DNA from: Astrocystis sublimbata
Taxonomy: Eukaryota > Ascomycota > Sordariomycetes > Xylariales > Xylariaceae
Reading direction: 5' to 3'
DNA length: 64,000 nucleotides
Assembly: GCA_022453515.1 (NCBI GenBank)
Contig: JAJNNY010000068.1
Coordinates: forward strand, 62,001 to 126,000
Of this stretch, positions 54,410 to 64,000 are shown piece by piece (position 1 is the stretch's first letter; each line of letters begins with the position of its first letter). The position numbers and the translations under genes were made by a program. Under the pieces are notes generated by a model, which did not search any database, had not been told where the DNA came from, and worked only from the letters and a program-made list of their open reading frames with translations.

Positions 54410-57223
54410 ATGGCGCTCCTACAATATCGCAACATCGTCAACTATGAGGCGCAACAAAGTGCGACACTACTCCCCTGTGCCTACTGCCACCGCTCCTTAG
54501 CTAACATTGCCAACTTGCAGCCGCCTTCGAGGATTTCCTGACCAAGTTCAAGACGTCCCCCGAGGTCACTCTGACCCACGCCATTGGCCAGATCAGAATC
54601 AACGAGGACGATCTAAGCGACGATGACGATCTGATGGAGGATGATGACGTGCAAGAGCAACGCCGCACCACGAGGGCTGCTTCGAAGCAGCCGCGACACA
54701 AATATGCCGACACGATGCAGAAGCTCGCAGACCGATCCATCGACGAGGTCCTGATCGAGCTGGATGACCTGGTTACTGTGCGTCTTCTGTCTTTGCGCAC
54801 GGCGATTTGCTACGAATTTGTTTTCTGTTTTGCTGACTGATGCCGCATCAAGTATGAGAATGATACGAGCGAGGGGCTCAAACTGGTCGAGTCGATCGAA
54901 ACCAATACGAAGCACTATGTCGAGGTCGTGTCCAGGGCCATTGACAGCAAGATGCCTGCGCCTACCACTGGCACCACGTACGCAGCGACGCCGCAACTCT
55001 CCCCTGTCCACGCATACTGATTGCGAGCCATAGATTCAAAAACGATGTTTTAGATGTCATCATGGAGCGGAGGCAGGCCCGGAATCGCGACCTTCAAGAG
55101 GCCGCTGCTAATAGCAACGACCCTGAGCTTGCTGAAAACACCTTTCCCGCCGAGCTTACCCGCCGCTACACCCTCGTTTTTAAGCCGAGGACGTCAGATG
55201 GCGACAAGCCGATAAAAGCACTCGCCGTGCGACAAGTAAGGGGCGAGCATTTGGGTCACCTCATCACAGTCCGAGGCATTGCCACCCGCGTATCAGATGT
55301 CAAACCCATGGTCCAGGTCGGCGCGTATACTTGCGATCGTTGCGGATGTGAAATCTTCCAGCCGATCAGTGACAAGCAGTATGCCCCTCTAACGAACTGC
55401 CCGTCGCAAGAATGTACGCAGAACCAGTCGAAGGGCCAGCTCTTCCAATCCTCTCGTGCCTCTAAGTTCTTGTCCTTCCAGGAGGTCAAGATCCAGGAGA
55501 TGGCAGAACAAGTACCCATCGGTCAAATTCCCCGGACCCTAACGGTGATGTGCTACGGCACTGCGGTTCGACAAGTCAACCCAGGCGACGTTGTCGACAT
55601 ATCGGGCGTCTTCCTGCCAACACCGTACACCGGATTCAAGGCCATGCGGGCTGGGTTGCTGACAGATACCTACCTCGAAGCTCACCATATCATCCAGCAC
55701 AAGAAGGCCTATAACGAGATGGTCATCGATGACAAGCTTCAACGGCAAATCGACATCTACAGCCGATCCGGCGACGTGTACGAGATGATGGCCAAGTCCA
55801 TCGCCCCCGAAATCTTCGGCCATCTCGACGTGAAGAAGGCGTTGTTGCTCCTTCTTGTTGGGGGTGTCACCAAGAACATGGGTGACGGCATGCGCATCCG
55901 TGGCGACATCAACGTTTGTTTGATGGGTGACCCCGGTGTGGCCAAATCCCAACTGTTGAAGTACATCTCCAAAGTAGCCCCTCGCGGCGTCTATACCTCT
56001 GGTCGTGGATCCAGTGGCGTCGGTCTCACGGCCGCTGTCATGCGTGACCCTGTGACGGATGAGATGGTACTGGAAGGAGGTGCTCTGGTCCTCGCCGATA
56101 ACGGTATCTGCTGCATCGATGAGTTCGACAAGATGGACGACAACGACCGAACCGCCATCCACGAAGTCATGGAACAACAAACCATATCCATCTCTAAGGC
56201 CGGTATCTCCACAACCCTGAACGCTAGGACATCCATCCTCGCGGCCGCCAATCCCATCTACGGCCGCTACAATCCCCGCATCTCGCCGGTCGAGAATATC
56301 AACCTGCCCGCAGCCCTGCTCTCTCGTTTCGATATCCTGTTCCTTCTCCTCGACACACCCACACGGGACGGCGACGCCCAACTGGCCAAGCACGTAGCCT
56401 ACGTGCACATGCACAACAAGCACCCCGACTTGTACGCCGCCAACGCCAACAGCAACCCCGCCGCAGGCGATGCCAGGGTCTTCACGCCCCACGAGGTCCG
56501 CGCCTACGTCGCCCAGGCGCGCACGTACCGTCCCACAGTCCCAGAGTTCGTGACAGAGTACCTGACCAAGACGTACGTGCGTCTGCGCGACGCCCAGCGC
56601 CGCGCCGAGAAGCGCAACCAGCAGTTCACCCACACGACGCCGCGTACGCTCCTCGGCGTCGTCCGTCTCGCGCAGGCCCTGGCGCGTCTGCGCTTCGTCA
56701 ACGAGGTCTCGCAGGACGACGTCGACGAGGCCCTGCGTCTCATCGAGTCCTCGAAGGAGAGTCTCGCGGCCCATGAGGGCGCCGGCGGTCGCCGCGCGCT
56801 GAACGCCTCCAGCAGGATCTACAACCTTGTCAAGGCGCTCGCGGACAGCGGGGCGTGCCGCGATGCGGCCGACGAGGACGACGAGGAGGGCACGGTCGAG
56901 CTCAGTATGCGCAAGGTCCGTGAACGCGTCCTGGCTAAGGGCTTCACTGAGGACCAGTGGTTGACTGCGCTGGAAGAGTACACGAGTCTTGATGTGAGTT
57001 TTTTACTTTTCGCGCCCTGCTCCAATCCATTTTTGTATCATTTCGTCTCATGCATACATACATGCACCCCTCCTTAATTCTCTCCACGTGCTCTTCCTTT
57101 CGATGCCGTATCCTGCAACACCAAAGCTAATATTCTGGTCAACAGGTCTGGCAGACAGCTGGCAATGGCAGCAGACTGGTCTTCATCACGACCAACGACG
57201 GAGCGGAAGACGATGATGAGTAA
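54410..57223 (+). CDS. MCM7: DNA replication licensing factor MCM7
   Basis: Subunit of the MCM2-7 replicative helicase loaded at origins in G1. Exons 54410..54458, 54521..54777, 54853..54977, 55034..56993 and 57146..57223 give 822 aa. The start [23 protein letters not shown] is assembled across the first intron. The N-terminal domain has the zinc motif CDRCGC...CPSQEC (about residues 200-230) and the OB fold. The ATPase has Walker [15 protein letters not shown] near residue 443, Walker [10 protein letters not shown] and the arginine finger [14 protein letters not shown]7 rather than another MCM is indicated by [20 protein letters not shown] together with [16 protein letters not shown]. The C-terminal winged helix ends [22 protein letters not shown] with an acidic tail. 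The first intron donor is GTGCGA. The promoter carries cell-cycle boxes. Confidence 0.95.
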
Positions 57224-57976
57224 GTATAAGTCGTGATAGTTGTGATACTACAGGGGAGTAAAGACCACGAAACGCCCTTTTGCATACCTAATCATATGGG
57301 CAACTGCACCGCGCCTCGATGCGATTCTGGCATTGGGGCTGAGACTGGAACAAACCTACCCCATCCCACCCATGGCGTGTGGATTGGACATAAGATAAAA
57401 AGGACAAGAGTCTGAGTCTGAATTATACTACTGCCTGCAAGTGTCTGAAGACATGTTATTAGTAGATGCTCGCTTTTGTAAAGCAGCTAGCAAAAGATAG
57501 GACGACCACCACAGATCAGATCAATAGCTAGATAAGGAGGTGAATAGAAAGAAAAGACAAAAACATCGGAAAACATTGCGGCCCATCTCAGCTCGAGCTC
57601 TGTCTCTATGCAGTATTCAGTGTACAGTTGAGTTACATTCTATAAATTGTGTCGAACTTTTACGTTGCTTGTAATCATGTAACAACGAGATGCAGCCAAG
57701 TACCTTGGTAGGTACAGGCTGGATGTCAAATGATTTGAGAATCCAGGACATGGCCACAGGGGAACGCAATCCCAGGAACTTCTAACAGGAGCCGATCGAA
57801 ACAGTAGTGACAAGTCTCAAAGATTTTTATATAGGGCACAGCTAGCTAGCTACTAATACGATGGTATTTCTTTTACAGTACCTATACAGCATATACATGT
57901 AATGTGGTGTAATGTAATGGGATGCAATGATACACGCGCGCGATCTCATCATCGTCATCATCATCACCGTCACCCC
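57224..57976. other. Convergent intergenic MCM7 / mS29
   Basis: About 750 bases between two 3' ends. A CAT/CGT trinucleotide patch lies at 57946-57972. No gene was recognised. Confidence 0.6.
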
Positions 57977-59450
57977 TTAATTCGTCCTGAGATCCAGCAG
58001 CACAACGCGCTCCATCTCAGCCAGGACACCATTGCCCGCCATGGTCCATTTCTCACTGACGCTCTTCGCGTCGATGCGGGAGCGCATGATGCCGCTGGCG
58101 GCCCAGTACTCCATGAGGGCGCGGGCCTCGGCCTTGTCGACGCCCTGGACGTCGAGGGTCTTGACGCCGCGGAGGGCGTCGAAGACGCGCTCGTCGTACT
58201 TTCTGTAGAAGGGGTCGCGGGCGGGGGGCTCCTCGCCCTTGTTGATGGCGACGGCCTGTTCGATGGCCTTCTCCACCGAAGGGATCTGAGGTGCGTTGTT
58301 CTTGGCCGTGACGCCGAGAATGGCGGCGCCGTTGGGGAAGACCGTCTTGCCGCCCAGAGCGTCGGCGAACATGCGCACGAGCACCAGGTCGTGGCTGTGG
58401 ATCAGCTCGTAGGCGGGCGAGCGGTACTCGCTGATGCGCATGATGTGCGCGATCCCGTCCATGGCGAACACGATGGGCGGCCGCCCGGGCAGCAGCAGCT
58501 CCTGCCAGAAGGCCTGGAAGACGGGCCAGGCGTTCTCGGGCTCCTTGGACAACGTGAGCATACCGGCGAGGGTCATGTTGCGCGTCACCGAGACGGGCAG
58601 CTGCATGTGGTCGAGCTCGACCTTGTACTTGGACAGGATGTGGCCGTTGGTCTGGTGGATGATCTGCATGAGCTTGACGGTGTAGACGGGCTGGGCGTAC
58701 TGGTCCGAGTGGGGTATTGGGGAGTATTCGGTCGCCGCTGTGGTCAGCTCTTGTCCTACAGCGCAGTCGATGTGTTAGTTTCTTGCATCAATGGCTCGTT
58801 GCTGGCCATTCCTTACCCTCAGGTAGGTTGATGACCACCCAGTCGTTCATGAATCCCGTGGCCAGACCTTGGAGGCCCAGTATACTCTTTCCCGACCCCC
58901 TGTTTCCCGTCACAACCAATCTCAGCGTCTCCTTCTTCTGGATGGCATCCGTCATTTGCTTGGCCAGGTCGACCGTCTCCTTGCGCACAAGGCTGTGGGG
59001 TGCCCGGAACAGACCCCAGTTCTGGCTGGACTTGAAGGCCTCGCAGGCTCTCAATTGGTCGACGGTCGCTTGGGGGAAACCGATCATCTTGCCGACGGAC
59101 TCGGGGTTTGTCACATTCTCGGCGGACAGCACGTCGAGACCCTCGACAGCGAGGGCATTGTCGTTGCTCAGCTGGATGCGCTTGCGGAAGGCCTTGCGCT
59201 CGCCAGGCTGCGGGGCTTTGCCCAGCGGCGCAGTCTTCTTCTTCTTACCTCCGAGGACAAGACGCTTGCCGAGACGGATATGCTTACTAGTGTCGGATGA
59301 GGCCTTGGCCAGGTTCTGGGAGGATGTGGAAAAGGCAGCCGAGGTCGGAGGGACGGTGATGGTGGCGGCGGCGACGGGGACGGATGCGGGCGCAAGCAGC
59401 AGGCGCTGCGAGGGCCGGGCAAGGCACCTCCAGCAACTTGTGCTTGCCAT
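57977..59450 (-). CDS. RSM23: Mitochondrial small ribosomal subunit protein mS29 (DAP3/Rsm23 family)
   Basis: GTP-binding P-loop protein of the mitochondrial 28S/37S subunit. Exons complement(join(57977..58755, 58817..59450)) give 470 aa. The ATG at 59450 begins MASTSCWRCLARPSQRLLLA, a basic, Ser/Arg-rich mitochondrial targeting sequence; the frame is open a little upstream but the targeting sequence argues for this start. The DAP3 core reads AFRKRIQLSNDNALAVEGLDV, GFPQATVDQLRACEAF, then the P-loop VVTGNRGSGKSILGLQGLA and WVVINLPEG. The second exon begins QELTTAATEYSPIP and continues with RPPIVFAMDGIAHIM (Walker B region) and a helical C-terminus ending LLDLRTN. The single intron has a consensus GTAAGG donor. 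It is transcribed divergently from RRS1. Confidence 0.92.
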
Positions 59451-60005
59451 GGGTCTGAACTCGGGTACCCAGGGGAGGGGGGCGGTTTTGGGCGAGGGAA
59501 CGGTGTTGCGACGAGGAAGTGGGTGAGCGAGCACGAGCGCCCGGCAGCTTTCAGCTTCACACAAGGGCACAATGTCGGCGGGTGGTCATGGTCGAAGGCG
59601 GGCCCCAGTAAAATTTCCACTGGGACGGCTGAGAGCGCCGTGCCGTGCCTGATCTCCGGGGGCCAGCGGCGTTGCGGGCGTTGCGGGTCAGATCCTTACA
59701 GGGGGGTCGACAACGCTAATGCCGCTTACGCTTAGGTGCTCAGCAGCCTTTATCGATTACCAAGGTCCCGCCAAAAATCTAAGCAGACCTACCTCTCGAG
59801 CCTCTCTGTCTGCGAAGCTTCAATACCATCTTTAGGCAGATTTCCTTGTCCATTCGCATTCCCACTTCGAGAACAAAACATTTCGAGCGCAACAGTCGCC
59901 GATAACCAAATAGCCTCCGACGACGTCGAGAAATCACTTTGCAAAACATTTCACCAATTCATCAGACCGATCGAATCCCACAGCTGCGCATATCAGATCA
60001 TCGCC
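59451..60005. other. Divergent promoter region mS29/RRS1
   Basis: 555 bases between the start codons of a mitochondrial ribosomal protein gene and a cytosolic ribosome biogenesis gene. It has a GGGCGTTGCGGG-type direct repetition near 59670-59690. Nothing coding is seen. Confidence 0.6.
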
Positions 60006-60669
60006 ATGTCTATCAAGCCGCGGACAAAGCTCGAGGTCGCCGTCGAGCGCCCGACGCCATACACCTTCGACCTCGGCCTTCTACTAGCCAACGACGCAAA
60101 CCCCATAAACACATCAACGCCAGCCGAGACGACATCCATGGGCGTCGACCCGCTCGAGGCGCAGCTGATCGCGACAGCACGAGATGGCGCACAGGGTCTA
60201 ATAAGTACGCTCCCAGCTCCCACACATACCAAATGTACAAACGAAGCTAACCCACCACTCCCCCCGCAATCAAGACCAGCTCCTAACAACGTGCCCCATC
60301 TCCTCGACACCCCAAGGCGTGCTCCTGGCCCTACCCGCGCCGAGCACCGCCCTGCCGCGCGAGAAGCCGCTTCCCGAAACCAAGCCGCCGACCAAGTGGG
60401 AGCAGTTCGCCGCCAAGCGCGGCATCAAGCCCAAGACGCGCGAGCAGCGCCGCATGAAGGCCAACCAGTTCAACGAGGAGACGGGCGAGTGGGAGAAGAC
60501 CTGGGGCTACAACAAGGACGGCCGCATCGACCGCCGCGAGAAGGGCCTCGTCCAGAAGGACTGGCTCGTCGAGGTCGACGAGAAGAAGGAGCGCGAGGAC
60601 GCGCAGGCCGCCCTCGCCGGCAGGAGGAAACCGAAGGCCGGCGGCGGTGCCAAGGGGAAGAAGAGATGA
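60006..60669 (+). CDS. RRS1: Ribosome biogenesis regulatory protein RRS1
   Basis: With Rpf2, Rrs1 delivers the 5S RNP (5S rRNA, uL18, uL5) to the pre-60S particle in the nucleolus. Exons 60006..60204 and 60275..60669 give 197 aa, the usual size. The N-terminus TPYTFDLGLLLANDANPI is the Rpf2-binding region and is highly characteristic. The join across the 70-nt intron gives LINQLLTTCPISSTPQGVLLALPAPSTALPREKPLPETKPPTKWEQFAAKRGI, the conserved core. The lysine-rich tail (EKKEREDAQAALAGRRKPKAGGGAKGKKR) is a nucleolar localisation-type sequence. It functions in the same pathway as Rsa4, 42 kb away, but the distance means no operon-like link. Confidence 0.94.
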
Positions 60670-61769
60670 GCAGCGCAGTACCCGCGAGAAATAGAATAGA
60701 GGTGGGCGGGTTCGAATTACAGTCATCGACCTACTACTTCCAGACATCCAGGAACCTGTTGGCGAGAGCATCTTCCCGCACTTCCAGGCTTCTGTCCAAG
60801 ATACCCAGGAGCCTACAGTCTCTACCGAAGAGAAACACTCCTTCGGCCTACTCAGAATCAAGTGGTTTGGCGTTCAAGGTCATGGAGTCTGACGGATTCA
60901 GCACATTTGTAATGGCGTTTTTTTATCTAAGATAAGGCATGGGAGGTAATGACCAAAACGTGATTATATATTGGTTCAATGCTTCATCATGATAGTGATA
61001 TTCGTTATTATACATACGTCGAGCAACAAAATATAAGGCAGGCAAGACATTTCCCTCCGGTTGCCACGTCAAATTACCAAACTCCGTTGAGCCAGAGGCG
61101 CCACGCCGTGCAGCAAAGCATCTTTAGCACCAGGTACGCCCGGCCTCTCTCCCTTTTGATCACGCCTCCAAAAACACGCCCCTATCCTGGCGAGACCCTC
61201 CAGTCGCCTCTAGCAGCCTCCAGTTGGTACCCAAAGCTGAGTTCTGCCAATTTCAACCAGCAGTGACAAAACTGTTACCCCTCGAGCCCAGTCTCGAATC
61301 ACGGGGGTTTGATCAAACATGTTTCCACCTCGTCGCATCAGTGTCAACGTATTCTTTTGCGGTCGCATACGGTATGCTCGTCCCAGATAGAGGCTTCCCT
61401 GACAACACCATCTACGCCGTGGGACGGGCCAAGAAGTATAAGGGATGGCGATCATCCGACATGGAGCAAGTGACGAGACCTTGTCTGCCGTCTGCCGGTA
61501 AGCCGTATATGCAGCTCGAGCCAAATCATTATTGGAATACCATAATCCAACGCCGACTTACAACTGAAGAGCTGACAGCATGTGACATTAGAATTGAAAG
61601 ATCGTAACGACGAGCTGGGAAACACTCTCGAGGGTGATGATGAATCCGTAAACATAATGAATTCGTATTCGCAAAGACTCAAATAAATCATCTCCCTCGG
61701 ATGCCAAATAACCGTTGCCCCAAGCAACATTGGGCAAATACAGAAACGACGCTCATATCAGGGGTATCG
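60670..61769. other. Convergent intergenic RRS1 / RhoGAP gene
   Basis: About 1.1 kb. Two short plus-strand frames (60979-61266, 61224-61607) show no family resemblance or start context and are not called. Confidence 0.55.
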
Positions 61770-64000
61770 CTAAAAATTCATGGGAGATAATGGTTTAATA
61801 GGCGATAGTGGCCGCAAGCCCTGGCCATGTTCGCTGTTTGCTTGTCTATCGACCGACGGGTTTGCTGGATGTGCATAGCCCACTGTCAGGTTGCCATTTG
61901 GTTGACTCGGCAGCAAAGCTTCCTGTCTCGGATCGTGGTGTGGATCGGTGGTATGTGACGAACCCTTGCTTCCATCGGAGGAGGAAATCGCGCGGTCGTC
62001 TTGGGACTCGGACTCGATGTCTTTCGGGGAATGACGGTCTCCGGCCAGACCTCGGGGCAAAGGTTGCTGGAATAACTTGTATTCCTCTTCTATGTACCTG
62101 GCCTCATTCCTACAGCCTTGCCAGCACAACCGCCAGTCGCACACCAAGAATTTGAAACAGAATGCATCGATCTTCATGCAAGGCTGGAAGCAAATGCAGA
62201 GGTTGCGAAAGTCCATCTTGTTCCTTTCCGAATGGGCCAACAGCAGGCTGAGGTGGCATGTCACTGCGAAGAGTAGATAATATTTGAACGGCGGAAGATT
62301 CGACAACTCGTCGATGAGCATTTGGGGGACTTTTTCTGCCCCCGCACAATGTCGAGAAATTCGTTCCTGCGCTTCTTTCGGGAAAAGTTCGTCGGGCAGC
62401 TCGCGTAACCAGGCCTTAAGCATGGAACCGATGATGTTGATGTCGTAGAGATCGTGTTGGGCGAACAGGTCAACATCCAATTCTAGATTCCGGTCAGCAT
62501 TCCAATTAGAAAAACATCGATGTGCACGCACCTTCGTCAAACTTTCTCTGCCATTTCTTGATTTGCGGACCACTTCCAGGTACCCGGTAAAGGCCTTCTA
62601 CTTCTGTTCCGTTGAAGTTGAGGTAGTCTATAGCCCGCCAAGGAAATGCAGGCATCCAGAATTCGGTCTTGTCTCGCGACTCCTCCAAGCGTTTCGAAAT
62701 TCTCGTCTTGCGTGTCTGTTCGATCAATGGCAAATTGATCACTTTCAAGACATAGTGCTCGTCGTCGACTACTGGTTCTCTCTCGGTGGTGCTCGCACTA
62801 CGGCCACTCTTCCCAAAGAAACCTTTGCTAGTCAAATTTTCGGTTGCGCGGTTGTGCAGGTTCTTGAGCCCGCTGAAGAATGTAGAGGGACCAATGTCTC
62901 TTATGGAGGGAGGCTGACTCCTGTTCTCTTTGATATTTCTGTTTTCCTTGTTCGATGGCACCTCGCGGTAGGCCCGATCTGCGGAGTGGTTGCGCGTTGA
63001 CGAGTTCATCATGTTCCTGAAAGACCTATCGTGTGCCTCTGGGTTGATTGGGGCGGTCTTTAGGGGTTGCTGGTCCTCGATTGGAGCCAATCTCTCAGGG
63101 TCGCTTGTCTGAGTGGTAACATCCTGCTCAGGGATCTGATGATCCGACTCCTTCAAAGACCTGTTGCGCCCTAACAAGGCAAACGGTTTAGGCTTGCTCC
63201 TTTTCGATGCAGCCGCATCGTGTTCAGTTGCGGCTGGCAGGGATAGCTCTGATTTGGATATGAGAGCGGGGGCGGGCTTTTGTAGAACTATATCGGGAGA
63301 TGATCGGTCTAGTGCACAGCAAAATATCAGTATGTCAGCACTCCAGCAGTGCAGCAATGGGTGGTGGTCTTTTCTGTGACGCACCTGAATGCTTAGAGGT
63401 CTTACTAGGGACCCTCTCTGCCATTATAGGTATATCAGCCCCCGCGGGTGAAGCCTCACTGTTGCTTGCCGGTTGAACTTGGTGAGGCTGGTTACTAGAC
63501 TTGGAACCCTTCCCGAATTTGTTGAAGAAGCGGCTGCCACTCCTCGAGTGCTTCTCGGGGGTCGGGCCGAAGATCTGGGGCAACGAGGGGGATGTCGCGA
63601 ATTGTTTGGTGAAGAAGGGCGTGGTAGGGTAGTTCCGGGCGCTCTGATTCGAATGATTCGAAAAGTTGGAATAATCGGTATGCTGCCTGGTGATTTGAGC
63701 ATCATCGGCGGAGCGGAGTGGTAGTGAGGCCTGGAATGCCTCGGCAGCTGGAGGGCGAGACTCCCCCTGGTGGGCGGTCTGCGGCCTCCTTGTCGGGTTG
63801 AACTTGCTGAAAGGCGAGCGCGGCGATTGTGATTTGTTCGAGAGGCTGGGCGACAAGACTTGGAGTGTGTTGTCAGATGTATTGAAAGAGCGCGGGCTGG
63901 GTCTGTCGGCCGTGGCCGGGGCAGTGGGCTCGCTGGGACCAAGAGTGGTAGCAGCTGCTGTTGTTGCAGCGGTAGCAGTAGCCGTAGCAGTGGTAGCGGC
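61770..64000 (-). CDS. Rho GTPase-activating protein (RhoGAP), 5' end outside window
   Basis: Stimulates GTP hydrolysis on a Rho/Cdc42-type GTPase. Visible exons are complement(join(61770..62482, 62532..63308, 63385..>64000)), 701 residues, in phase to the window edge. The C-terminal half holds the RhoGAP fold: KVINLPLIEQTRKTRISKRLEESRD, FWMPAFPWRAIDYLNFNGTEVEGLYRVPGSGPQIKKW with the arginine finger in LYRVPGS, DINIIGSMLKAWLRELPDELFP, and KMDFRNLCICFQPCMKIDAFCF. The N-terminal part is disordered and Ser/Pro-rich (SPSLSNKSQSPRSPFSKF, HSRSGSRFFNKFGKG) and probably phosphorylated. Just inside the right edge is an Ala/Thr-rich repeat. The C-terminal tail (Ser/Asp-rich) ends PLSPIKPLSPMNF. The start codon and any further N-terminal domains lie beyond 64000. 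Confidence 0.9.
63965..64000. repeat. GTAGCN/GTAGCNGTAGCA-type triplet repeat coding for Ala/Thr
   Basis: Imperfect GTAGC-containing triplets at the window edge, in the RhoGAP reading frame (minus strand), encoding alternating Ala and Thr. The repeat continues beyond the window. Confidence 0.75.

Noticed and set aside
55539..56774. 411-codon open frame antisense to MCM7
   Set aside because: Complement of strongly biased codons; composition rich in Gly/Val/Asp/His and no family match, a typical antisense shadow.
57902..58831. 309-codon plus-strand frame over mS29
   Set aside because: Antisense shadow of the DAP3 gene.
60703..60716. GGTTCGAAT resembling a tRNA B box
   Set aside because: No A box or foldable cloverleaf around it; it lies in the RRS1 3' UTR region.
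1..64000. Biosynthetic gene cluster, CRISPR array or mobile element
   Set aside because: The gene set is housekeeping with mixed pathways. I saw no PKS/NRPS/terpene core gene, no spaced direct repeats of CRISPR type, no transposase or terminal repeats.

Overview
The window is nuclear DNA of a filamentous ascomycete (Pezizomycotina, most likely a Sordariomycete; the order cannot be settled from the sequence). The evidence is protein-coding genes with many short introns (mostly 45-140 nt), GTRNGT donors and CTAAC/CTGAC branch sites, fungal-type families (PTH11/rhodopsin-like membrane protein, fungal TslA-type trehalose regulatory subunit, HAK potassium transporter, CSC1 channel), and gene spacing of 0.5-2.4 kb. 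I see no transposon, rRNA, CRISPR array or convincing tRNA. Exon joins in the entries were worked out by hand and checked for reading phase.

Layout. 0-10 kb: the 3' end of the succinate dehydrogenase flavoprotein gene (+), an SDR oxidoreductase (+), a ten-exon HAK potassium transporter (-) and a branched-chain aminotransferase (-). 10-25 kb: a TslA-type trehalose synthase regulatory subunit (-), a 2.4 kb gene-free stretch, the ribosome assembly WD protein Rsa4 in 16 exons (-), divergent from meiotic MSH4 (+), then a seven-TM rhodopsin-domain protein (+). 25-34 kb: a secreted GH43 glycosidase (-), a CSC1/OSCA channel (-), divergent from mismatch repair MSH3 (+). 34-48 kb: a fungal C2H2-like protein (-) with a repeat-rich leader, NEDD8-activating enzyme subunit UBA3 (-) divergent from TEL2 (+), and an STE20/GCK-like kinase (-). 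48-64 kb: PEX1 (-), an APH-fold phosphotransferase (-) in an A/T-rich pocket, MCM7 (+), mitochondrial ribosomal protein S29 (-) divergent from RRS1 (+), and a RhoGAP gene (-) cut by the right edge.

Most genes are core housekeeping: replication and repair (MCM7, MSH3, MSH4, TEL2), ribosome assembly (Rsa4, RRS1, mS29), respiration, peroxisome import and ion transport. They are not a biosynthetic or defence cluster, and I found no credible undescribed system. The points most worth checking are a one-base frameshift inside the most conserved motif of UBA3, a 16-nt microexon in the intron-rich RSA4 gene, two GC-AG introns (MSH4, TEL2), four regular ~23-bp repeats in the probable leader intron of the C2H2 gene, a perfect CGCG-containing inverted repeat in the CSC1-MSH3 promoter, and recurring TACCTAGGTA/TAGGTACCTA elements in the intergenic gaps.
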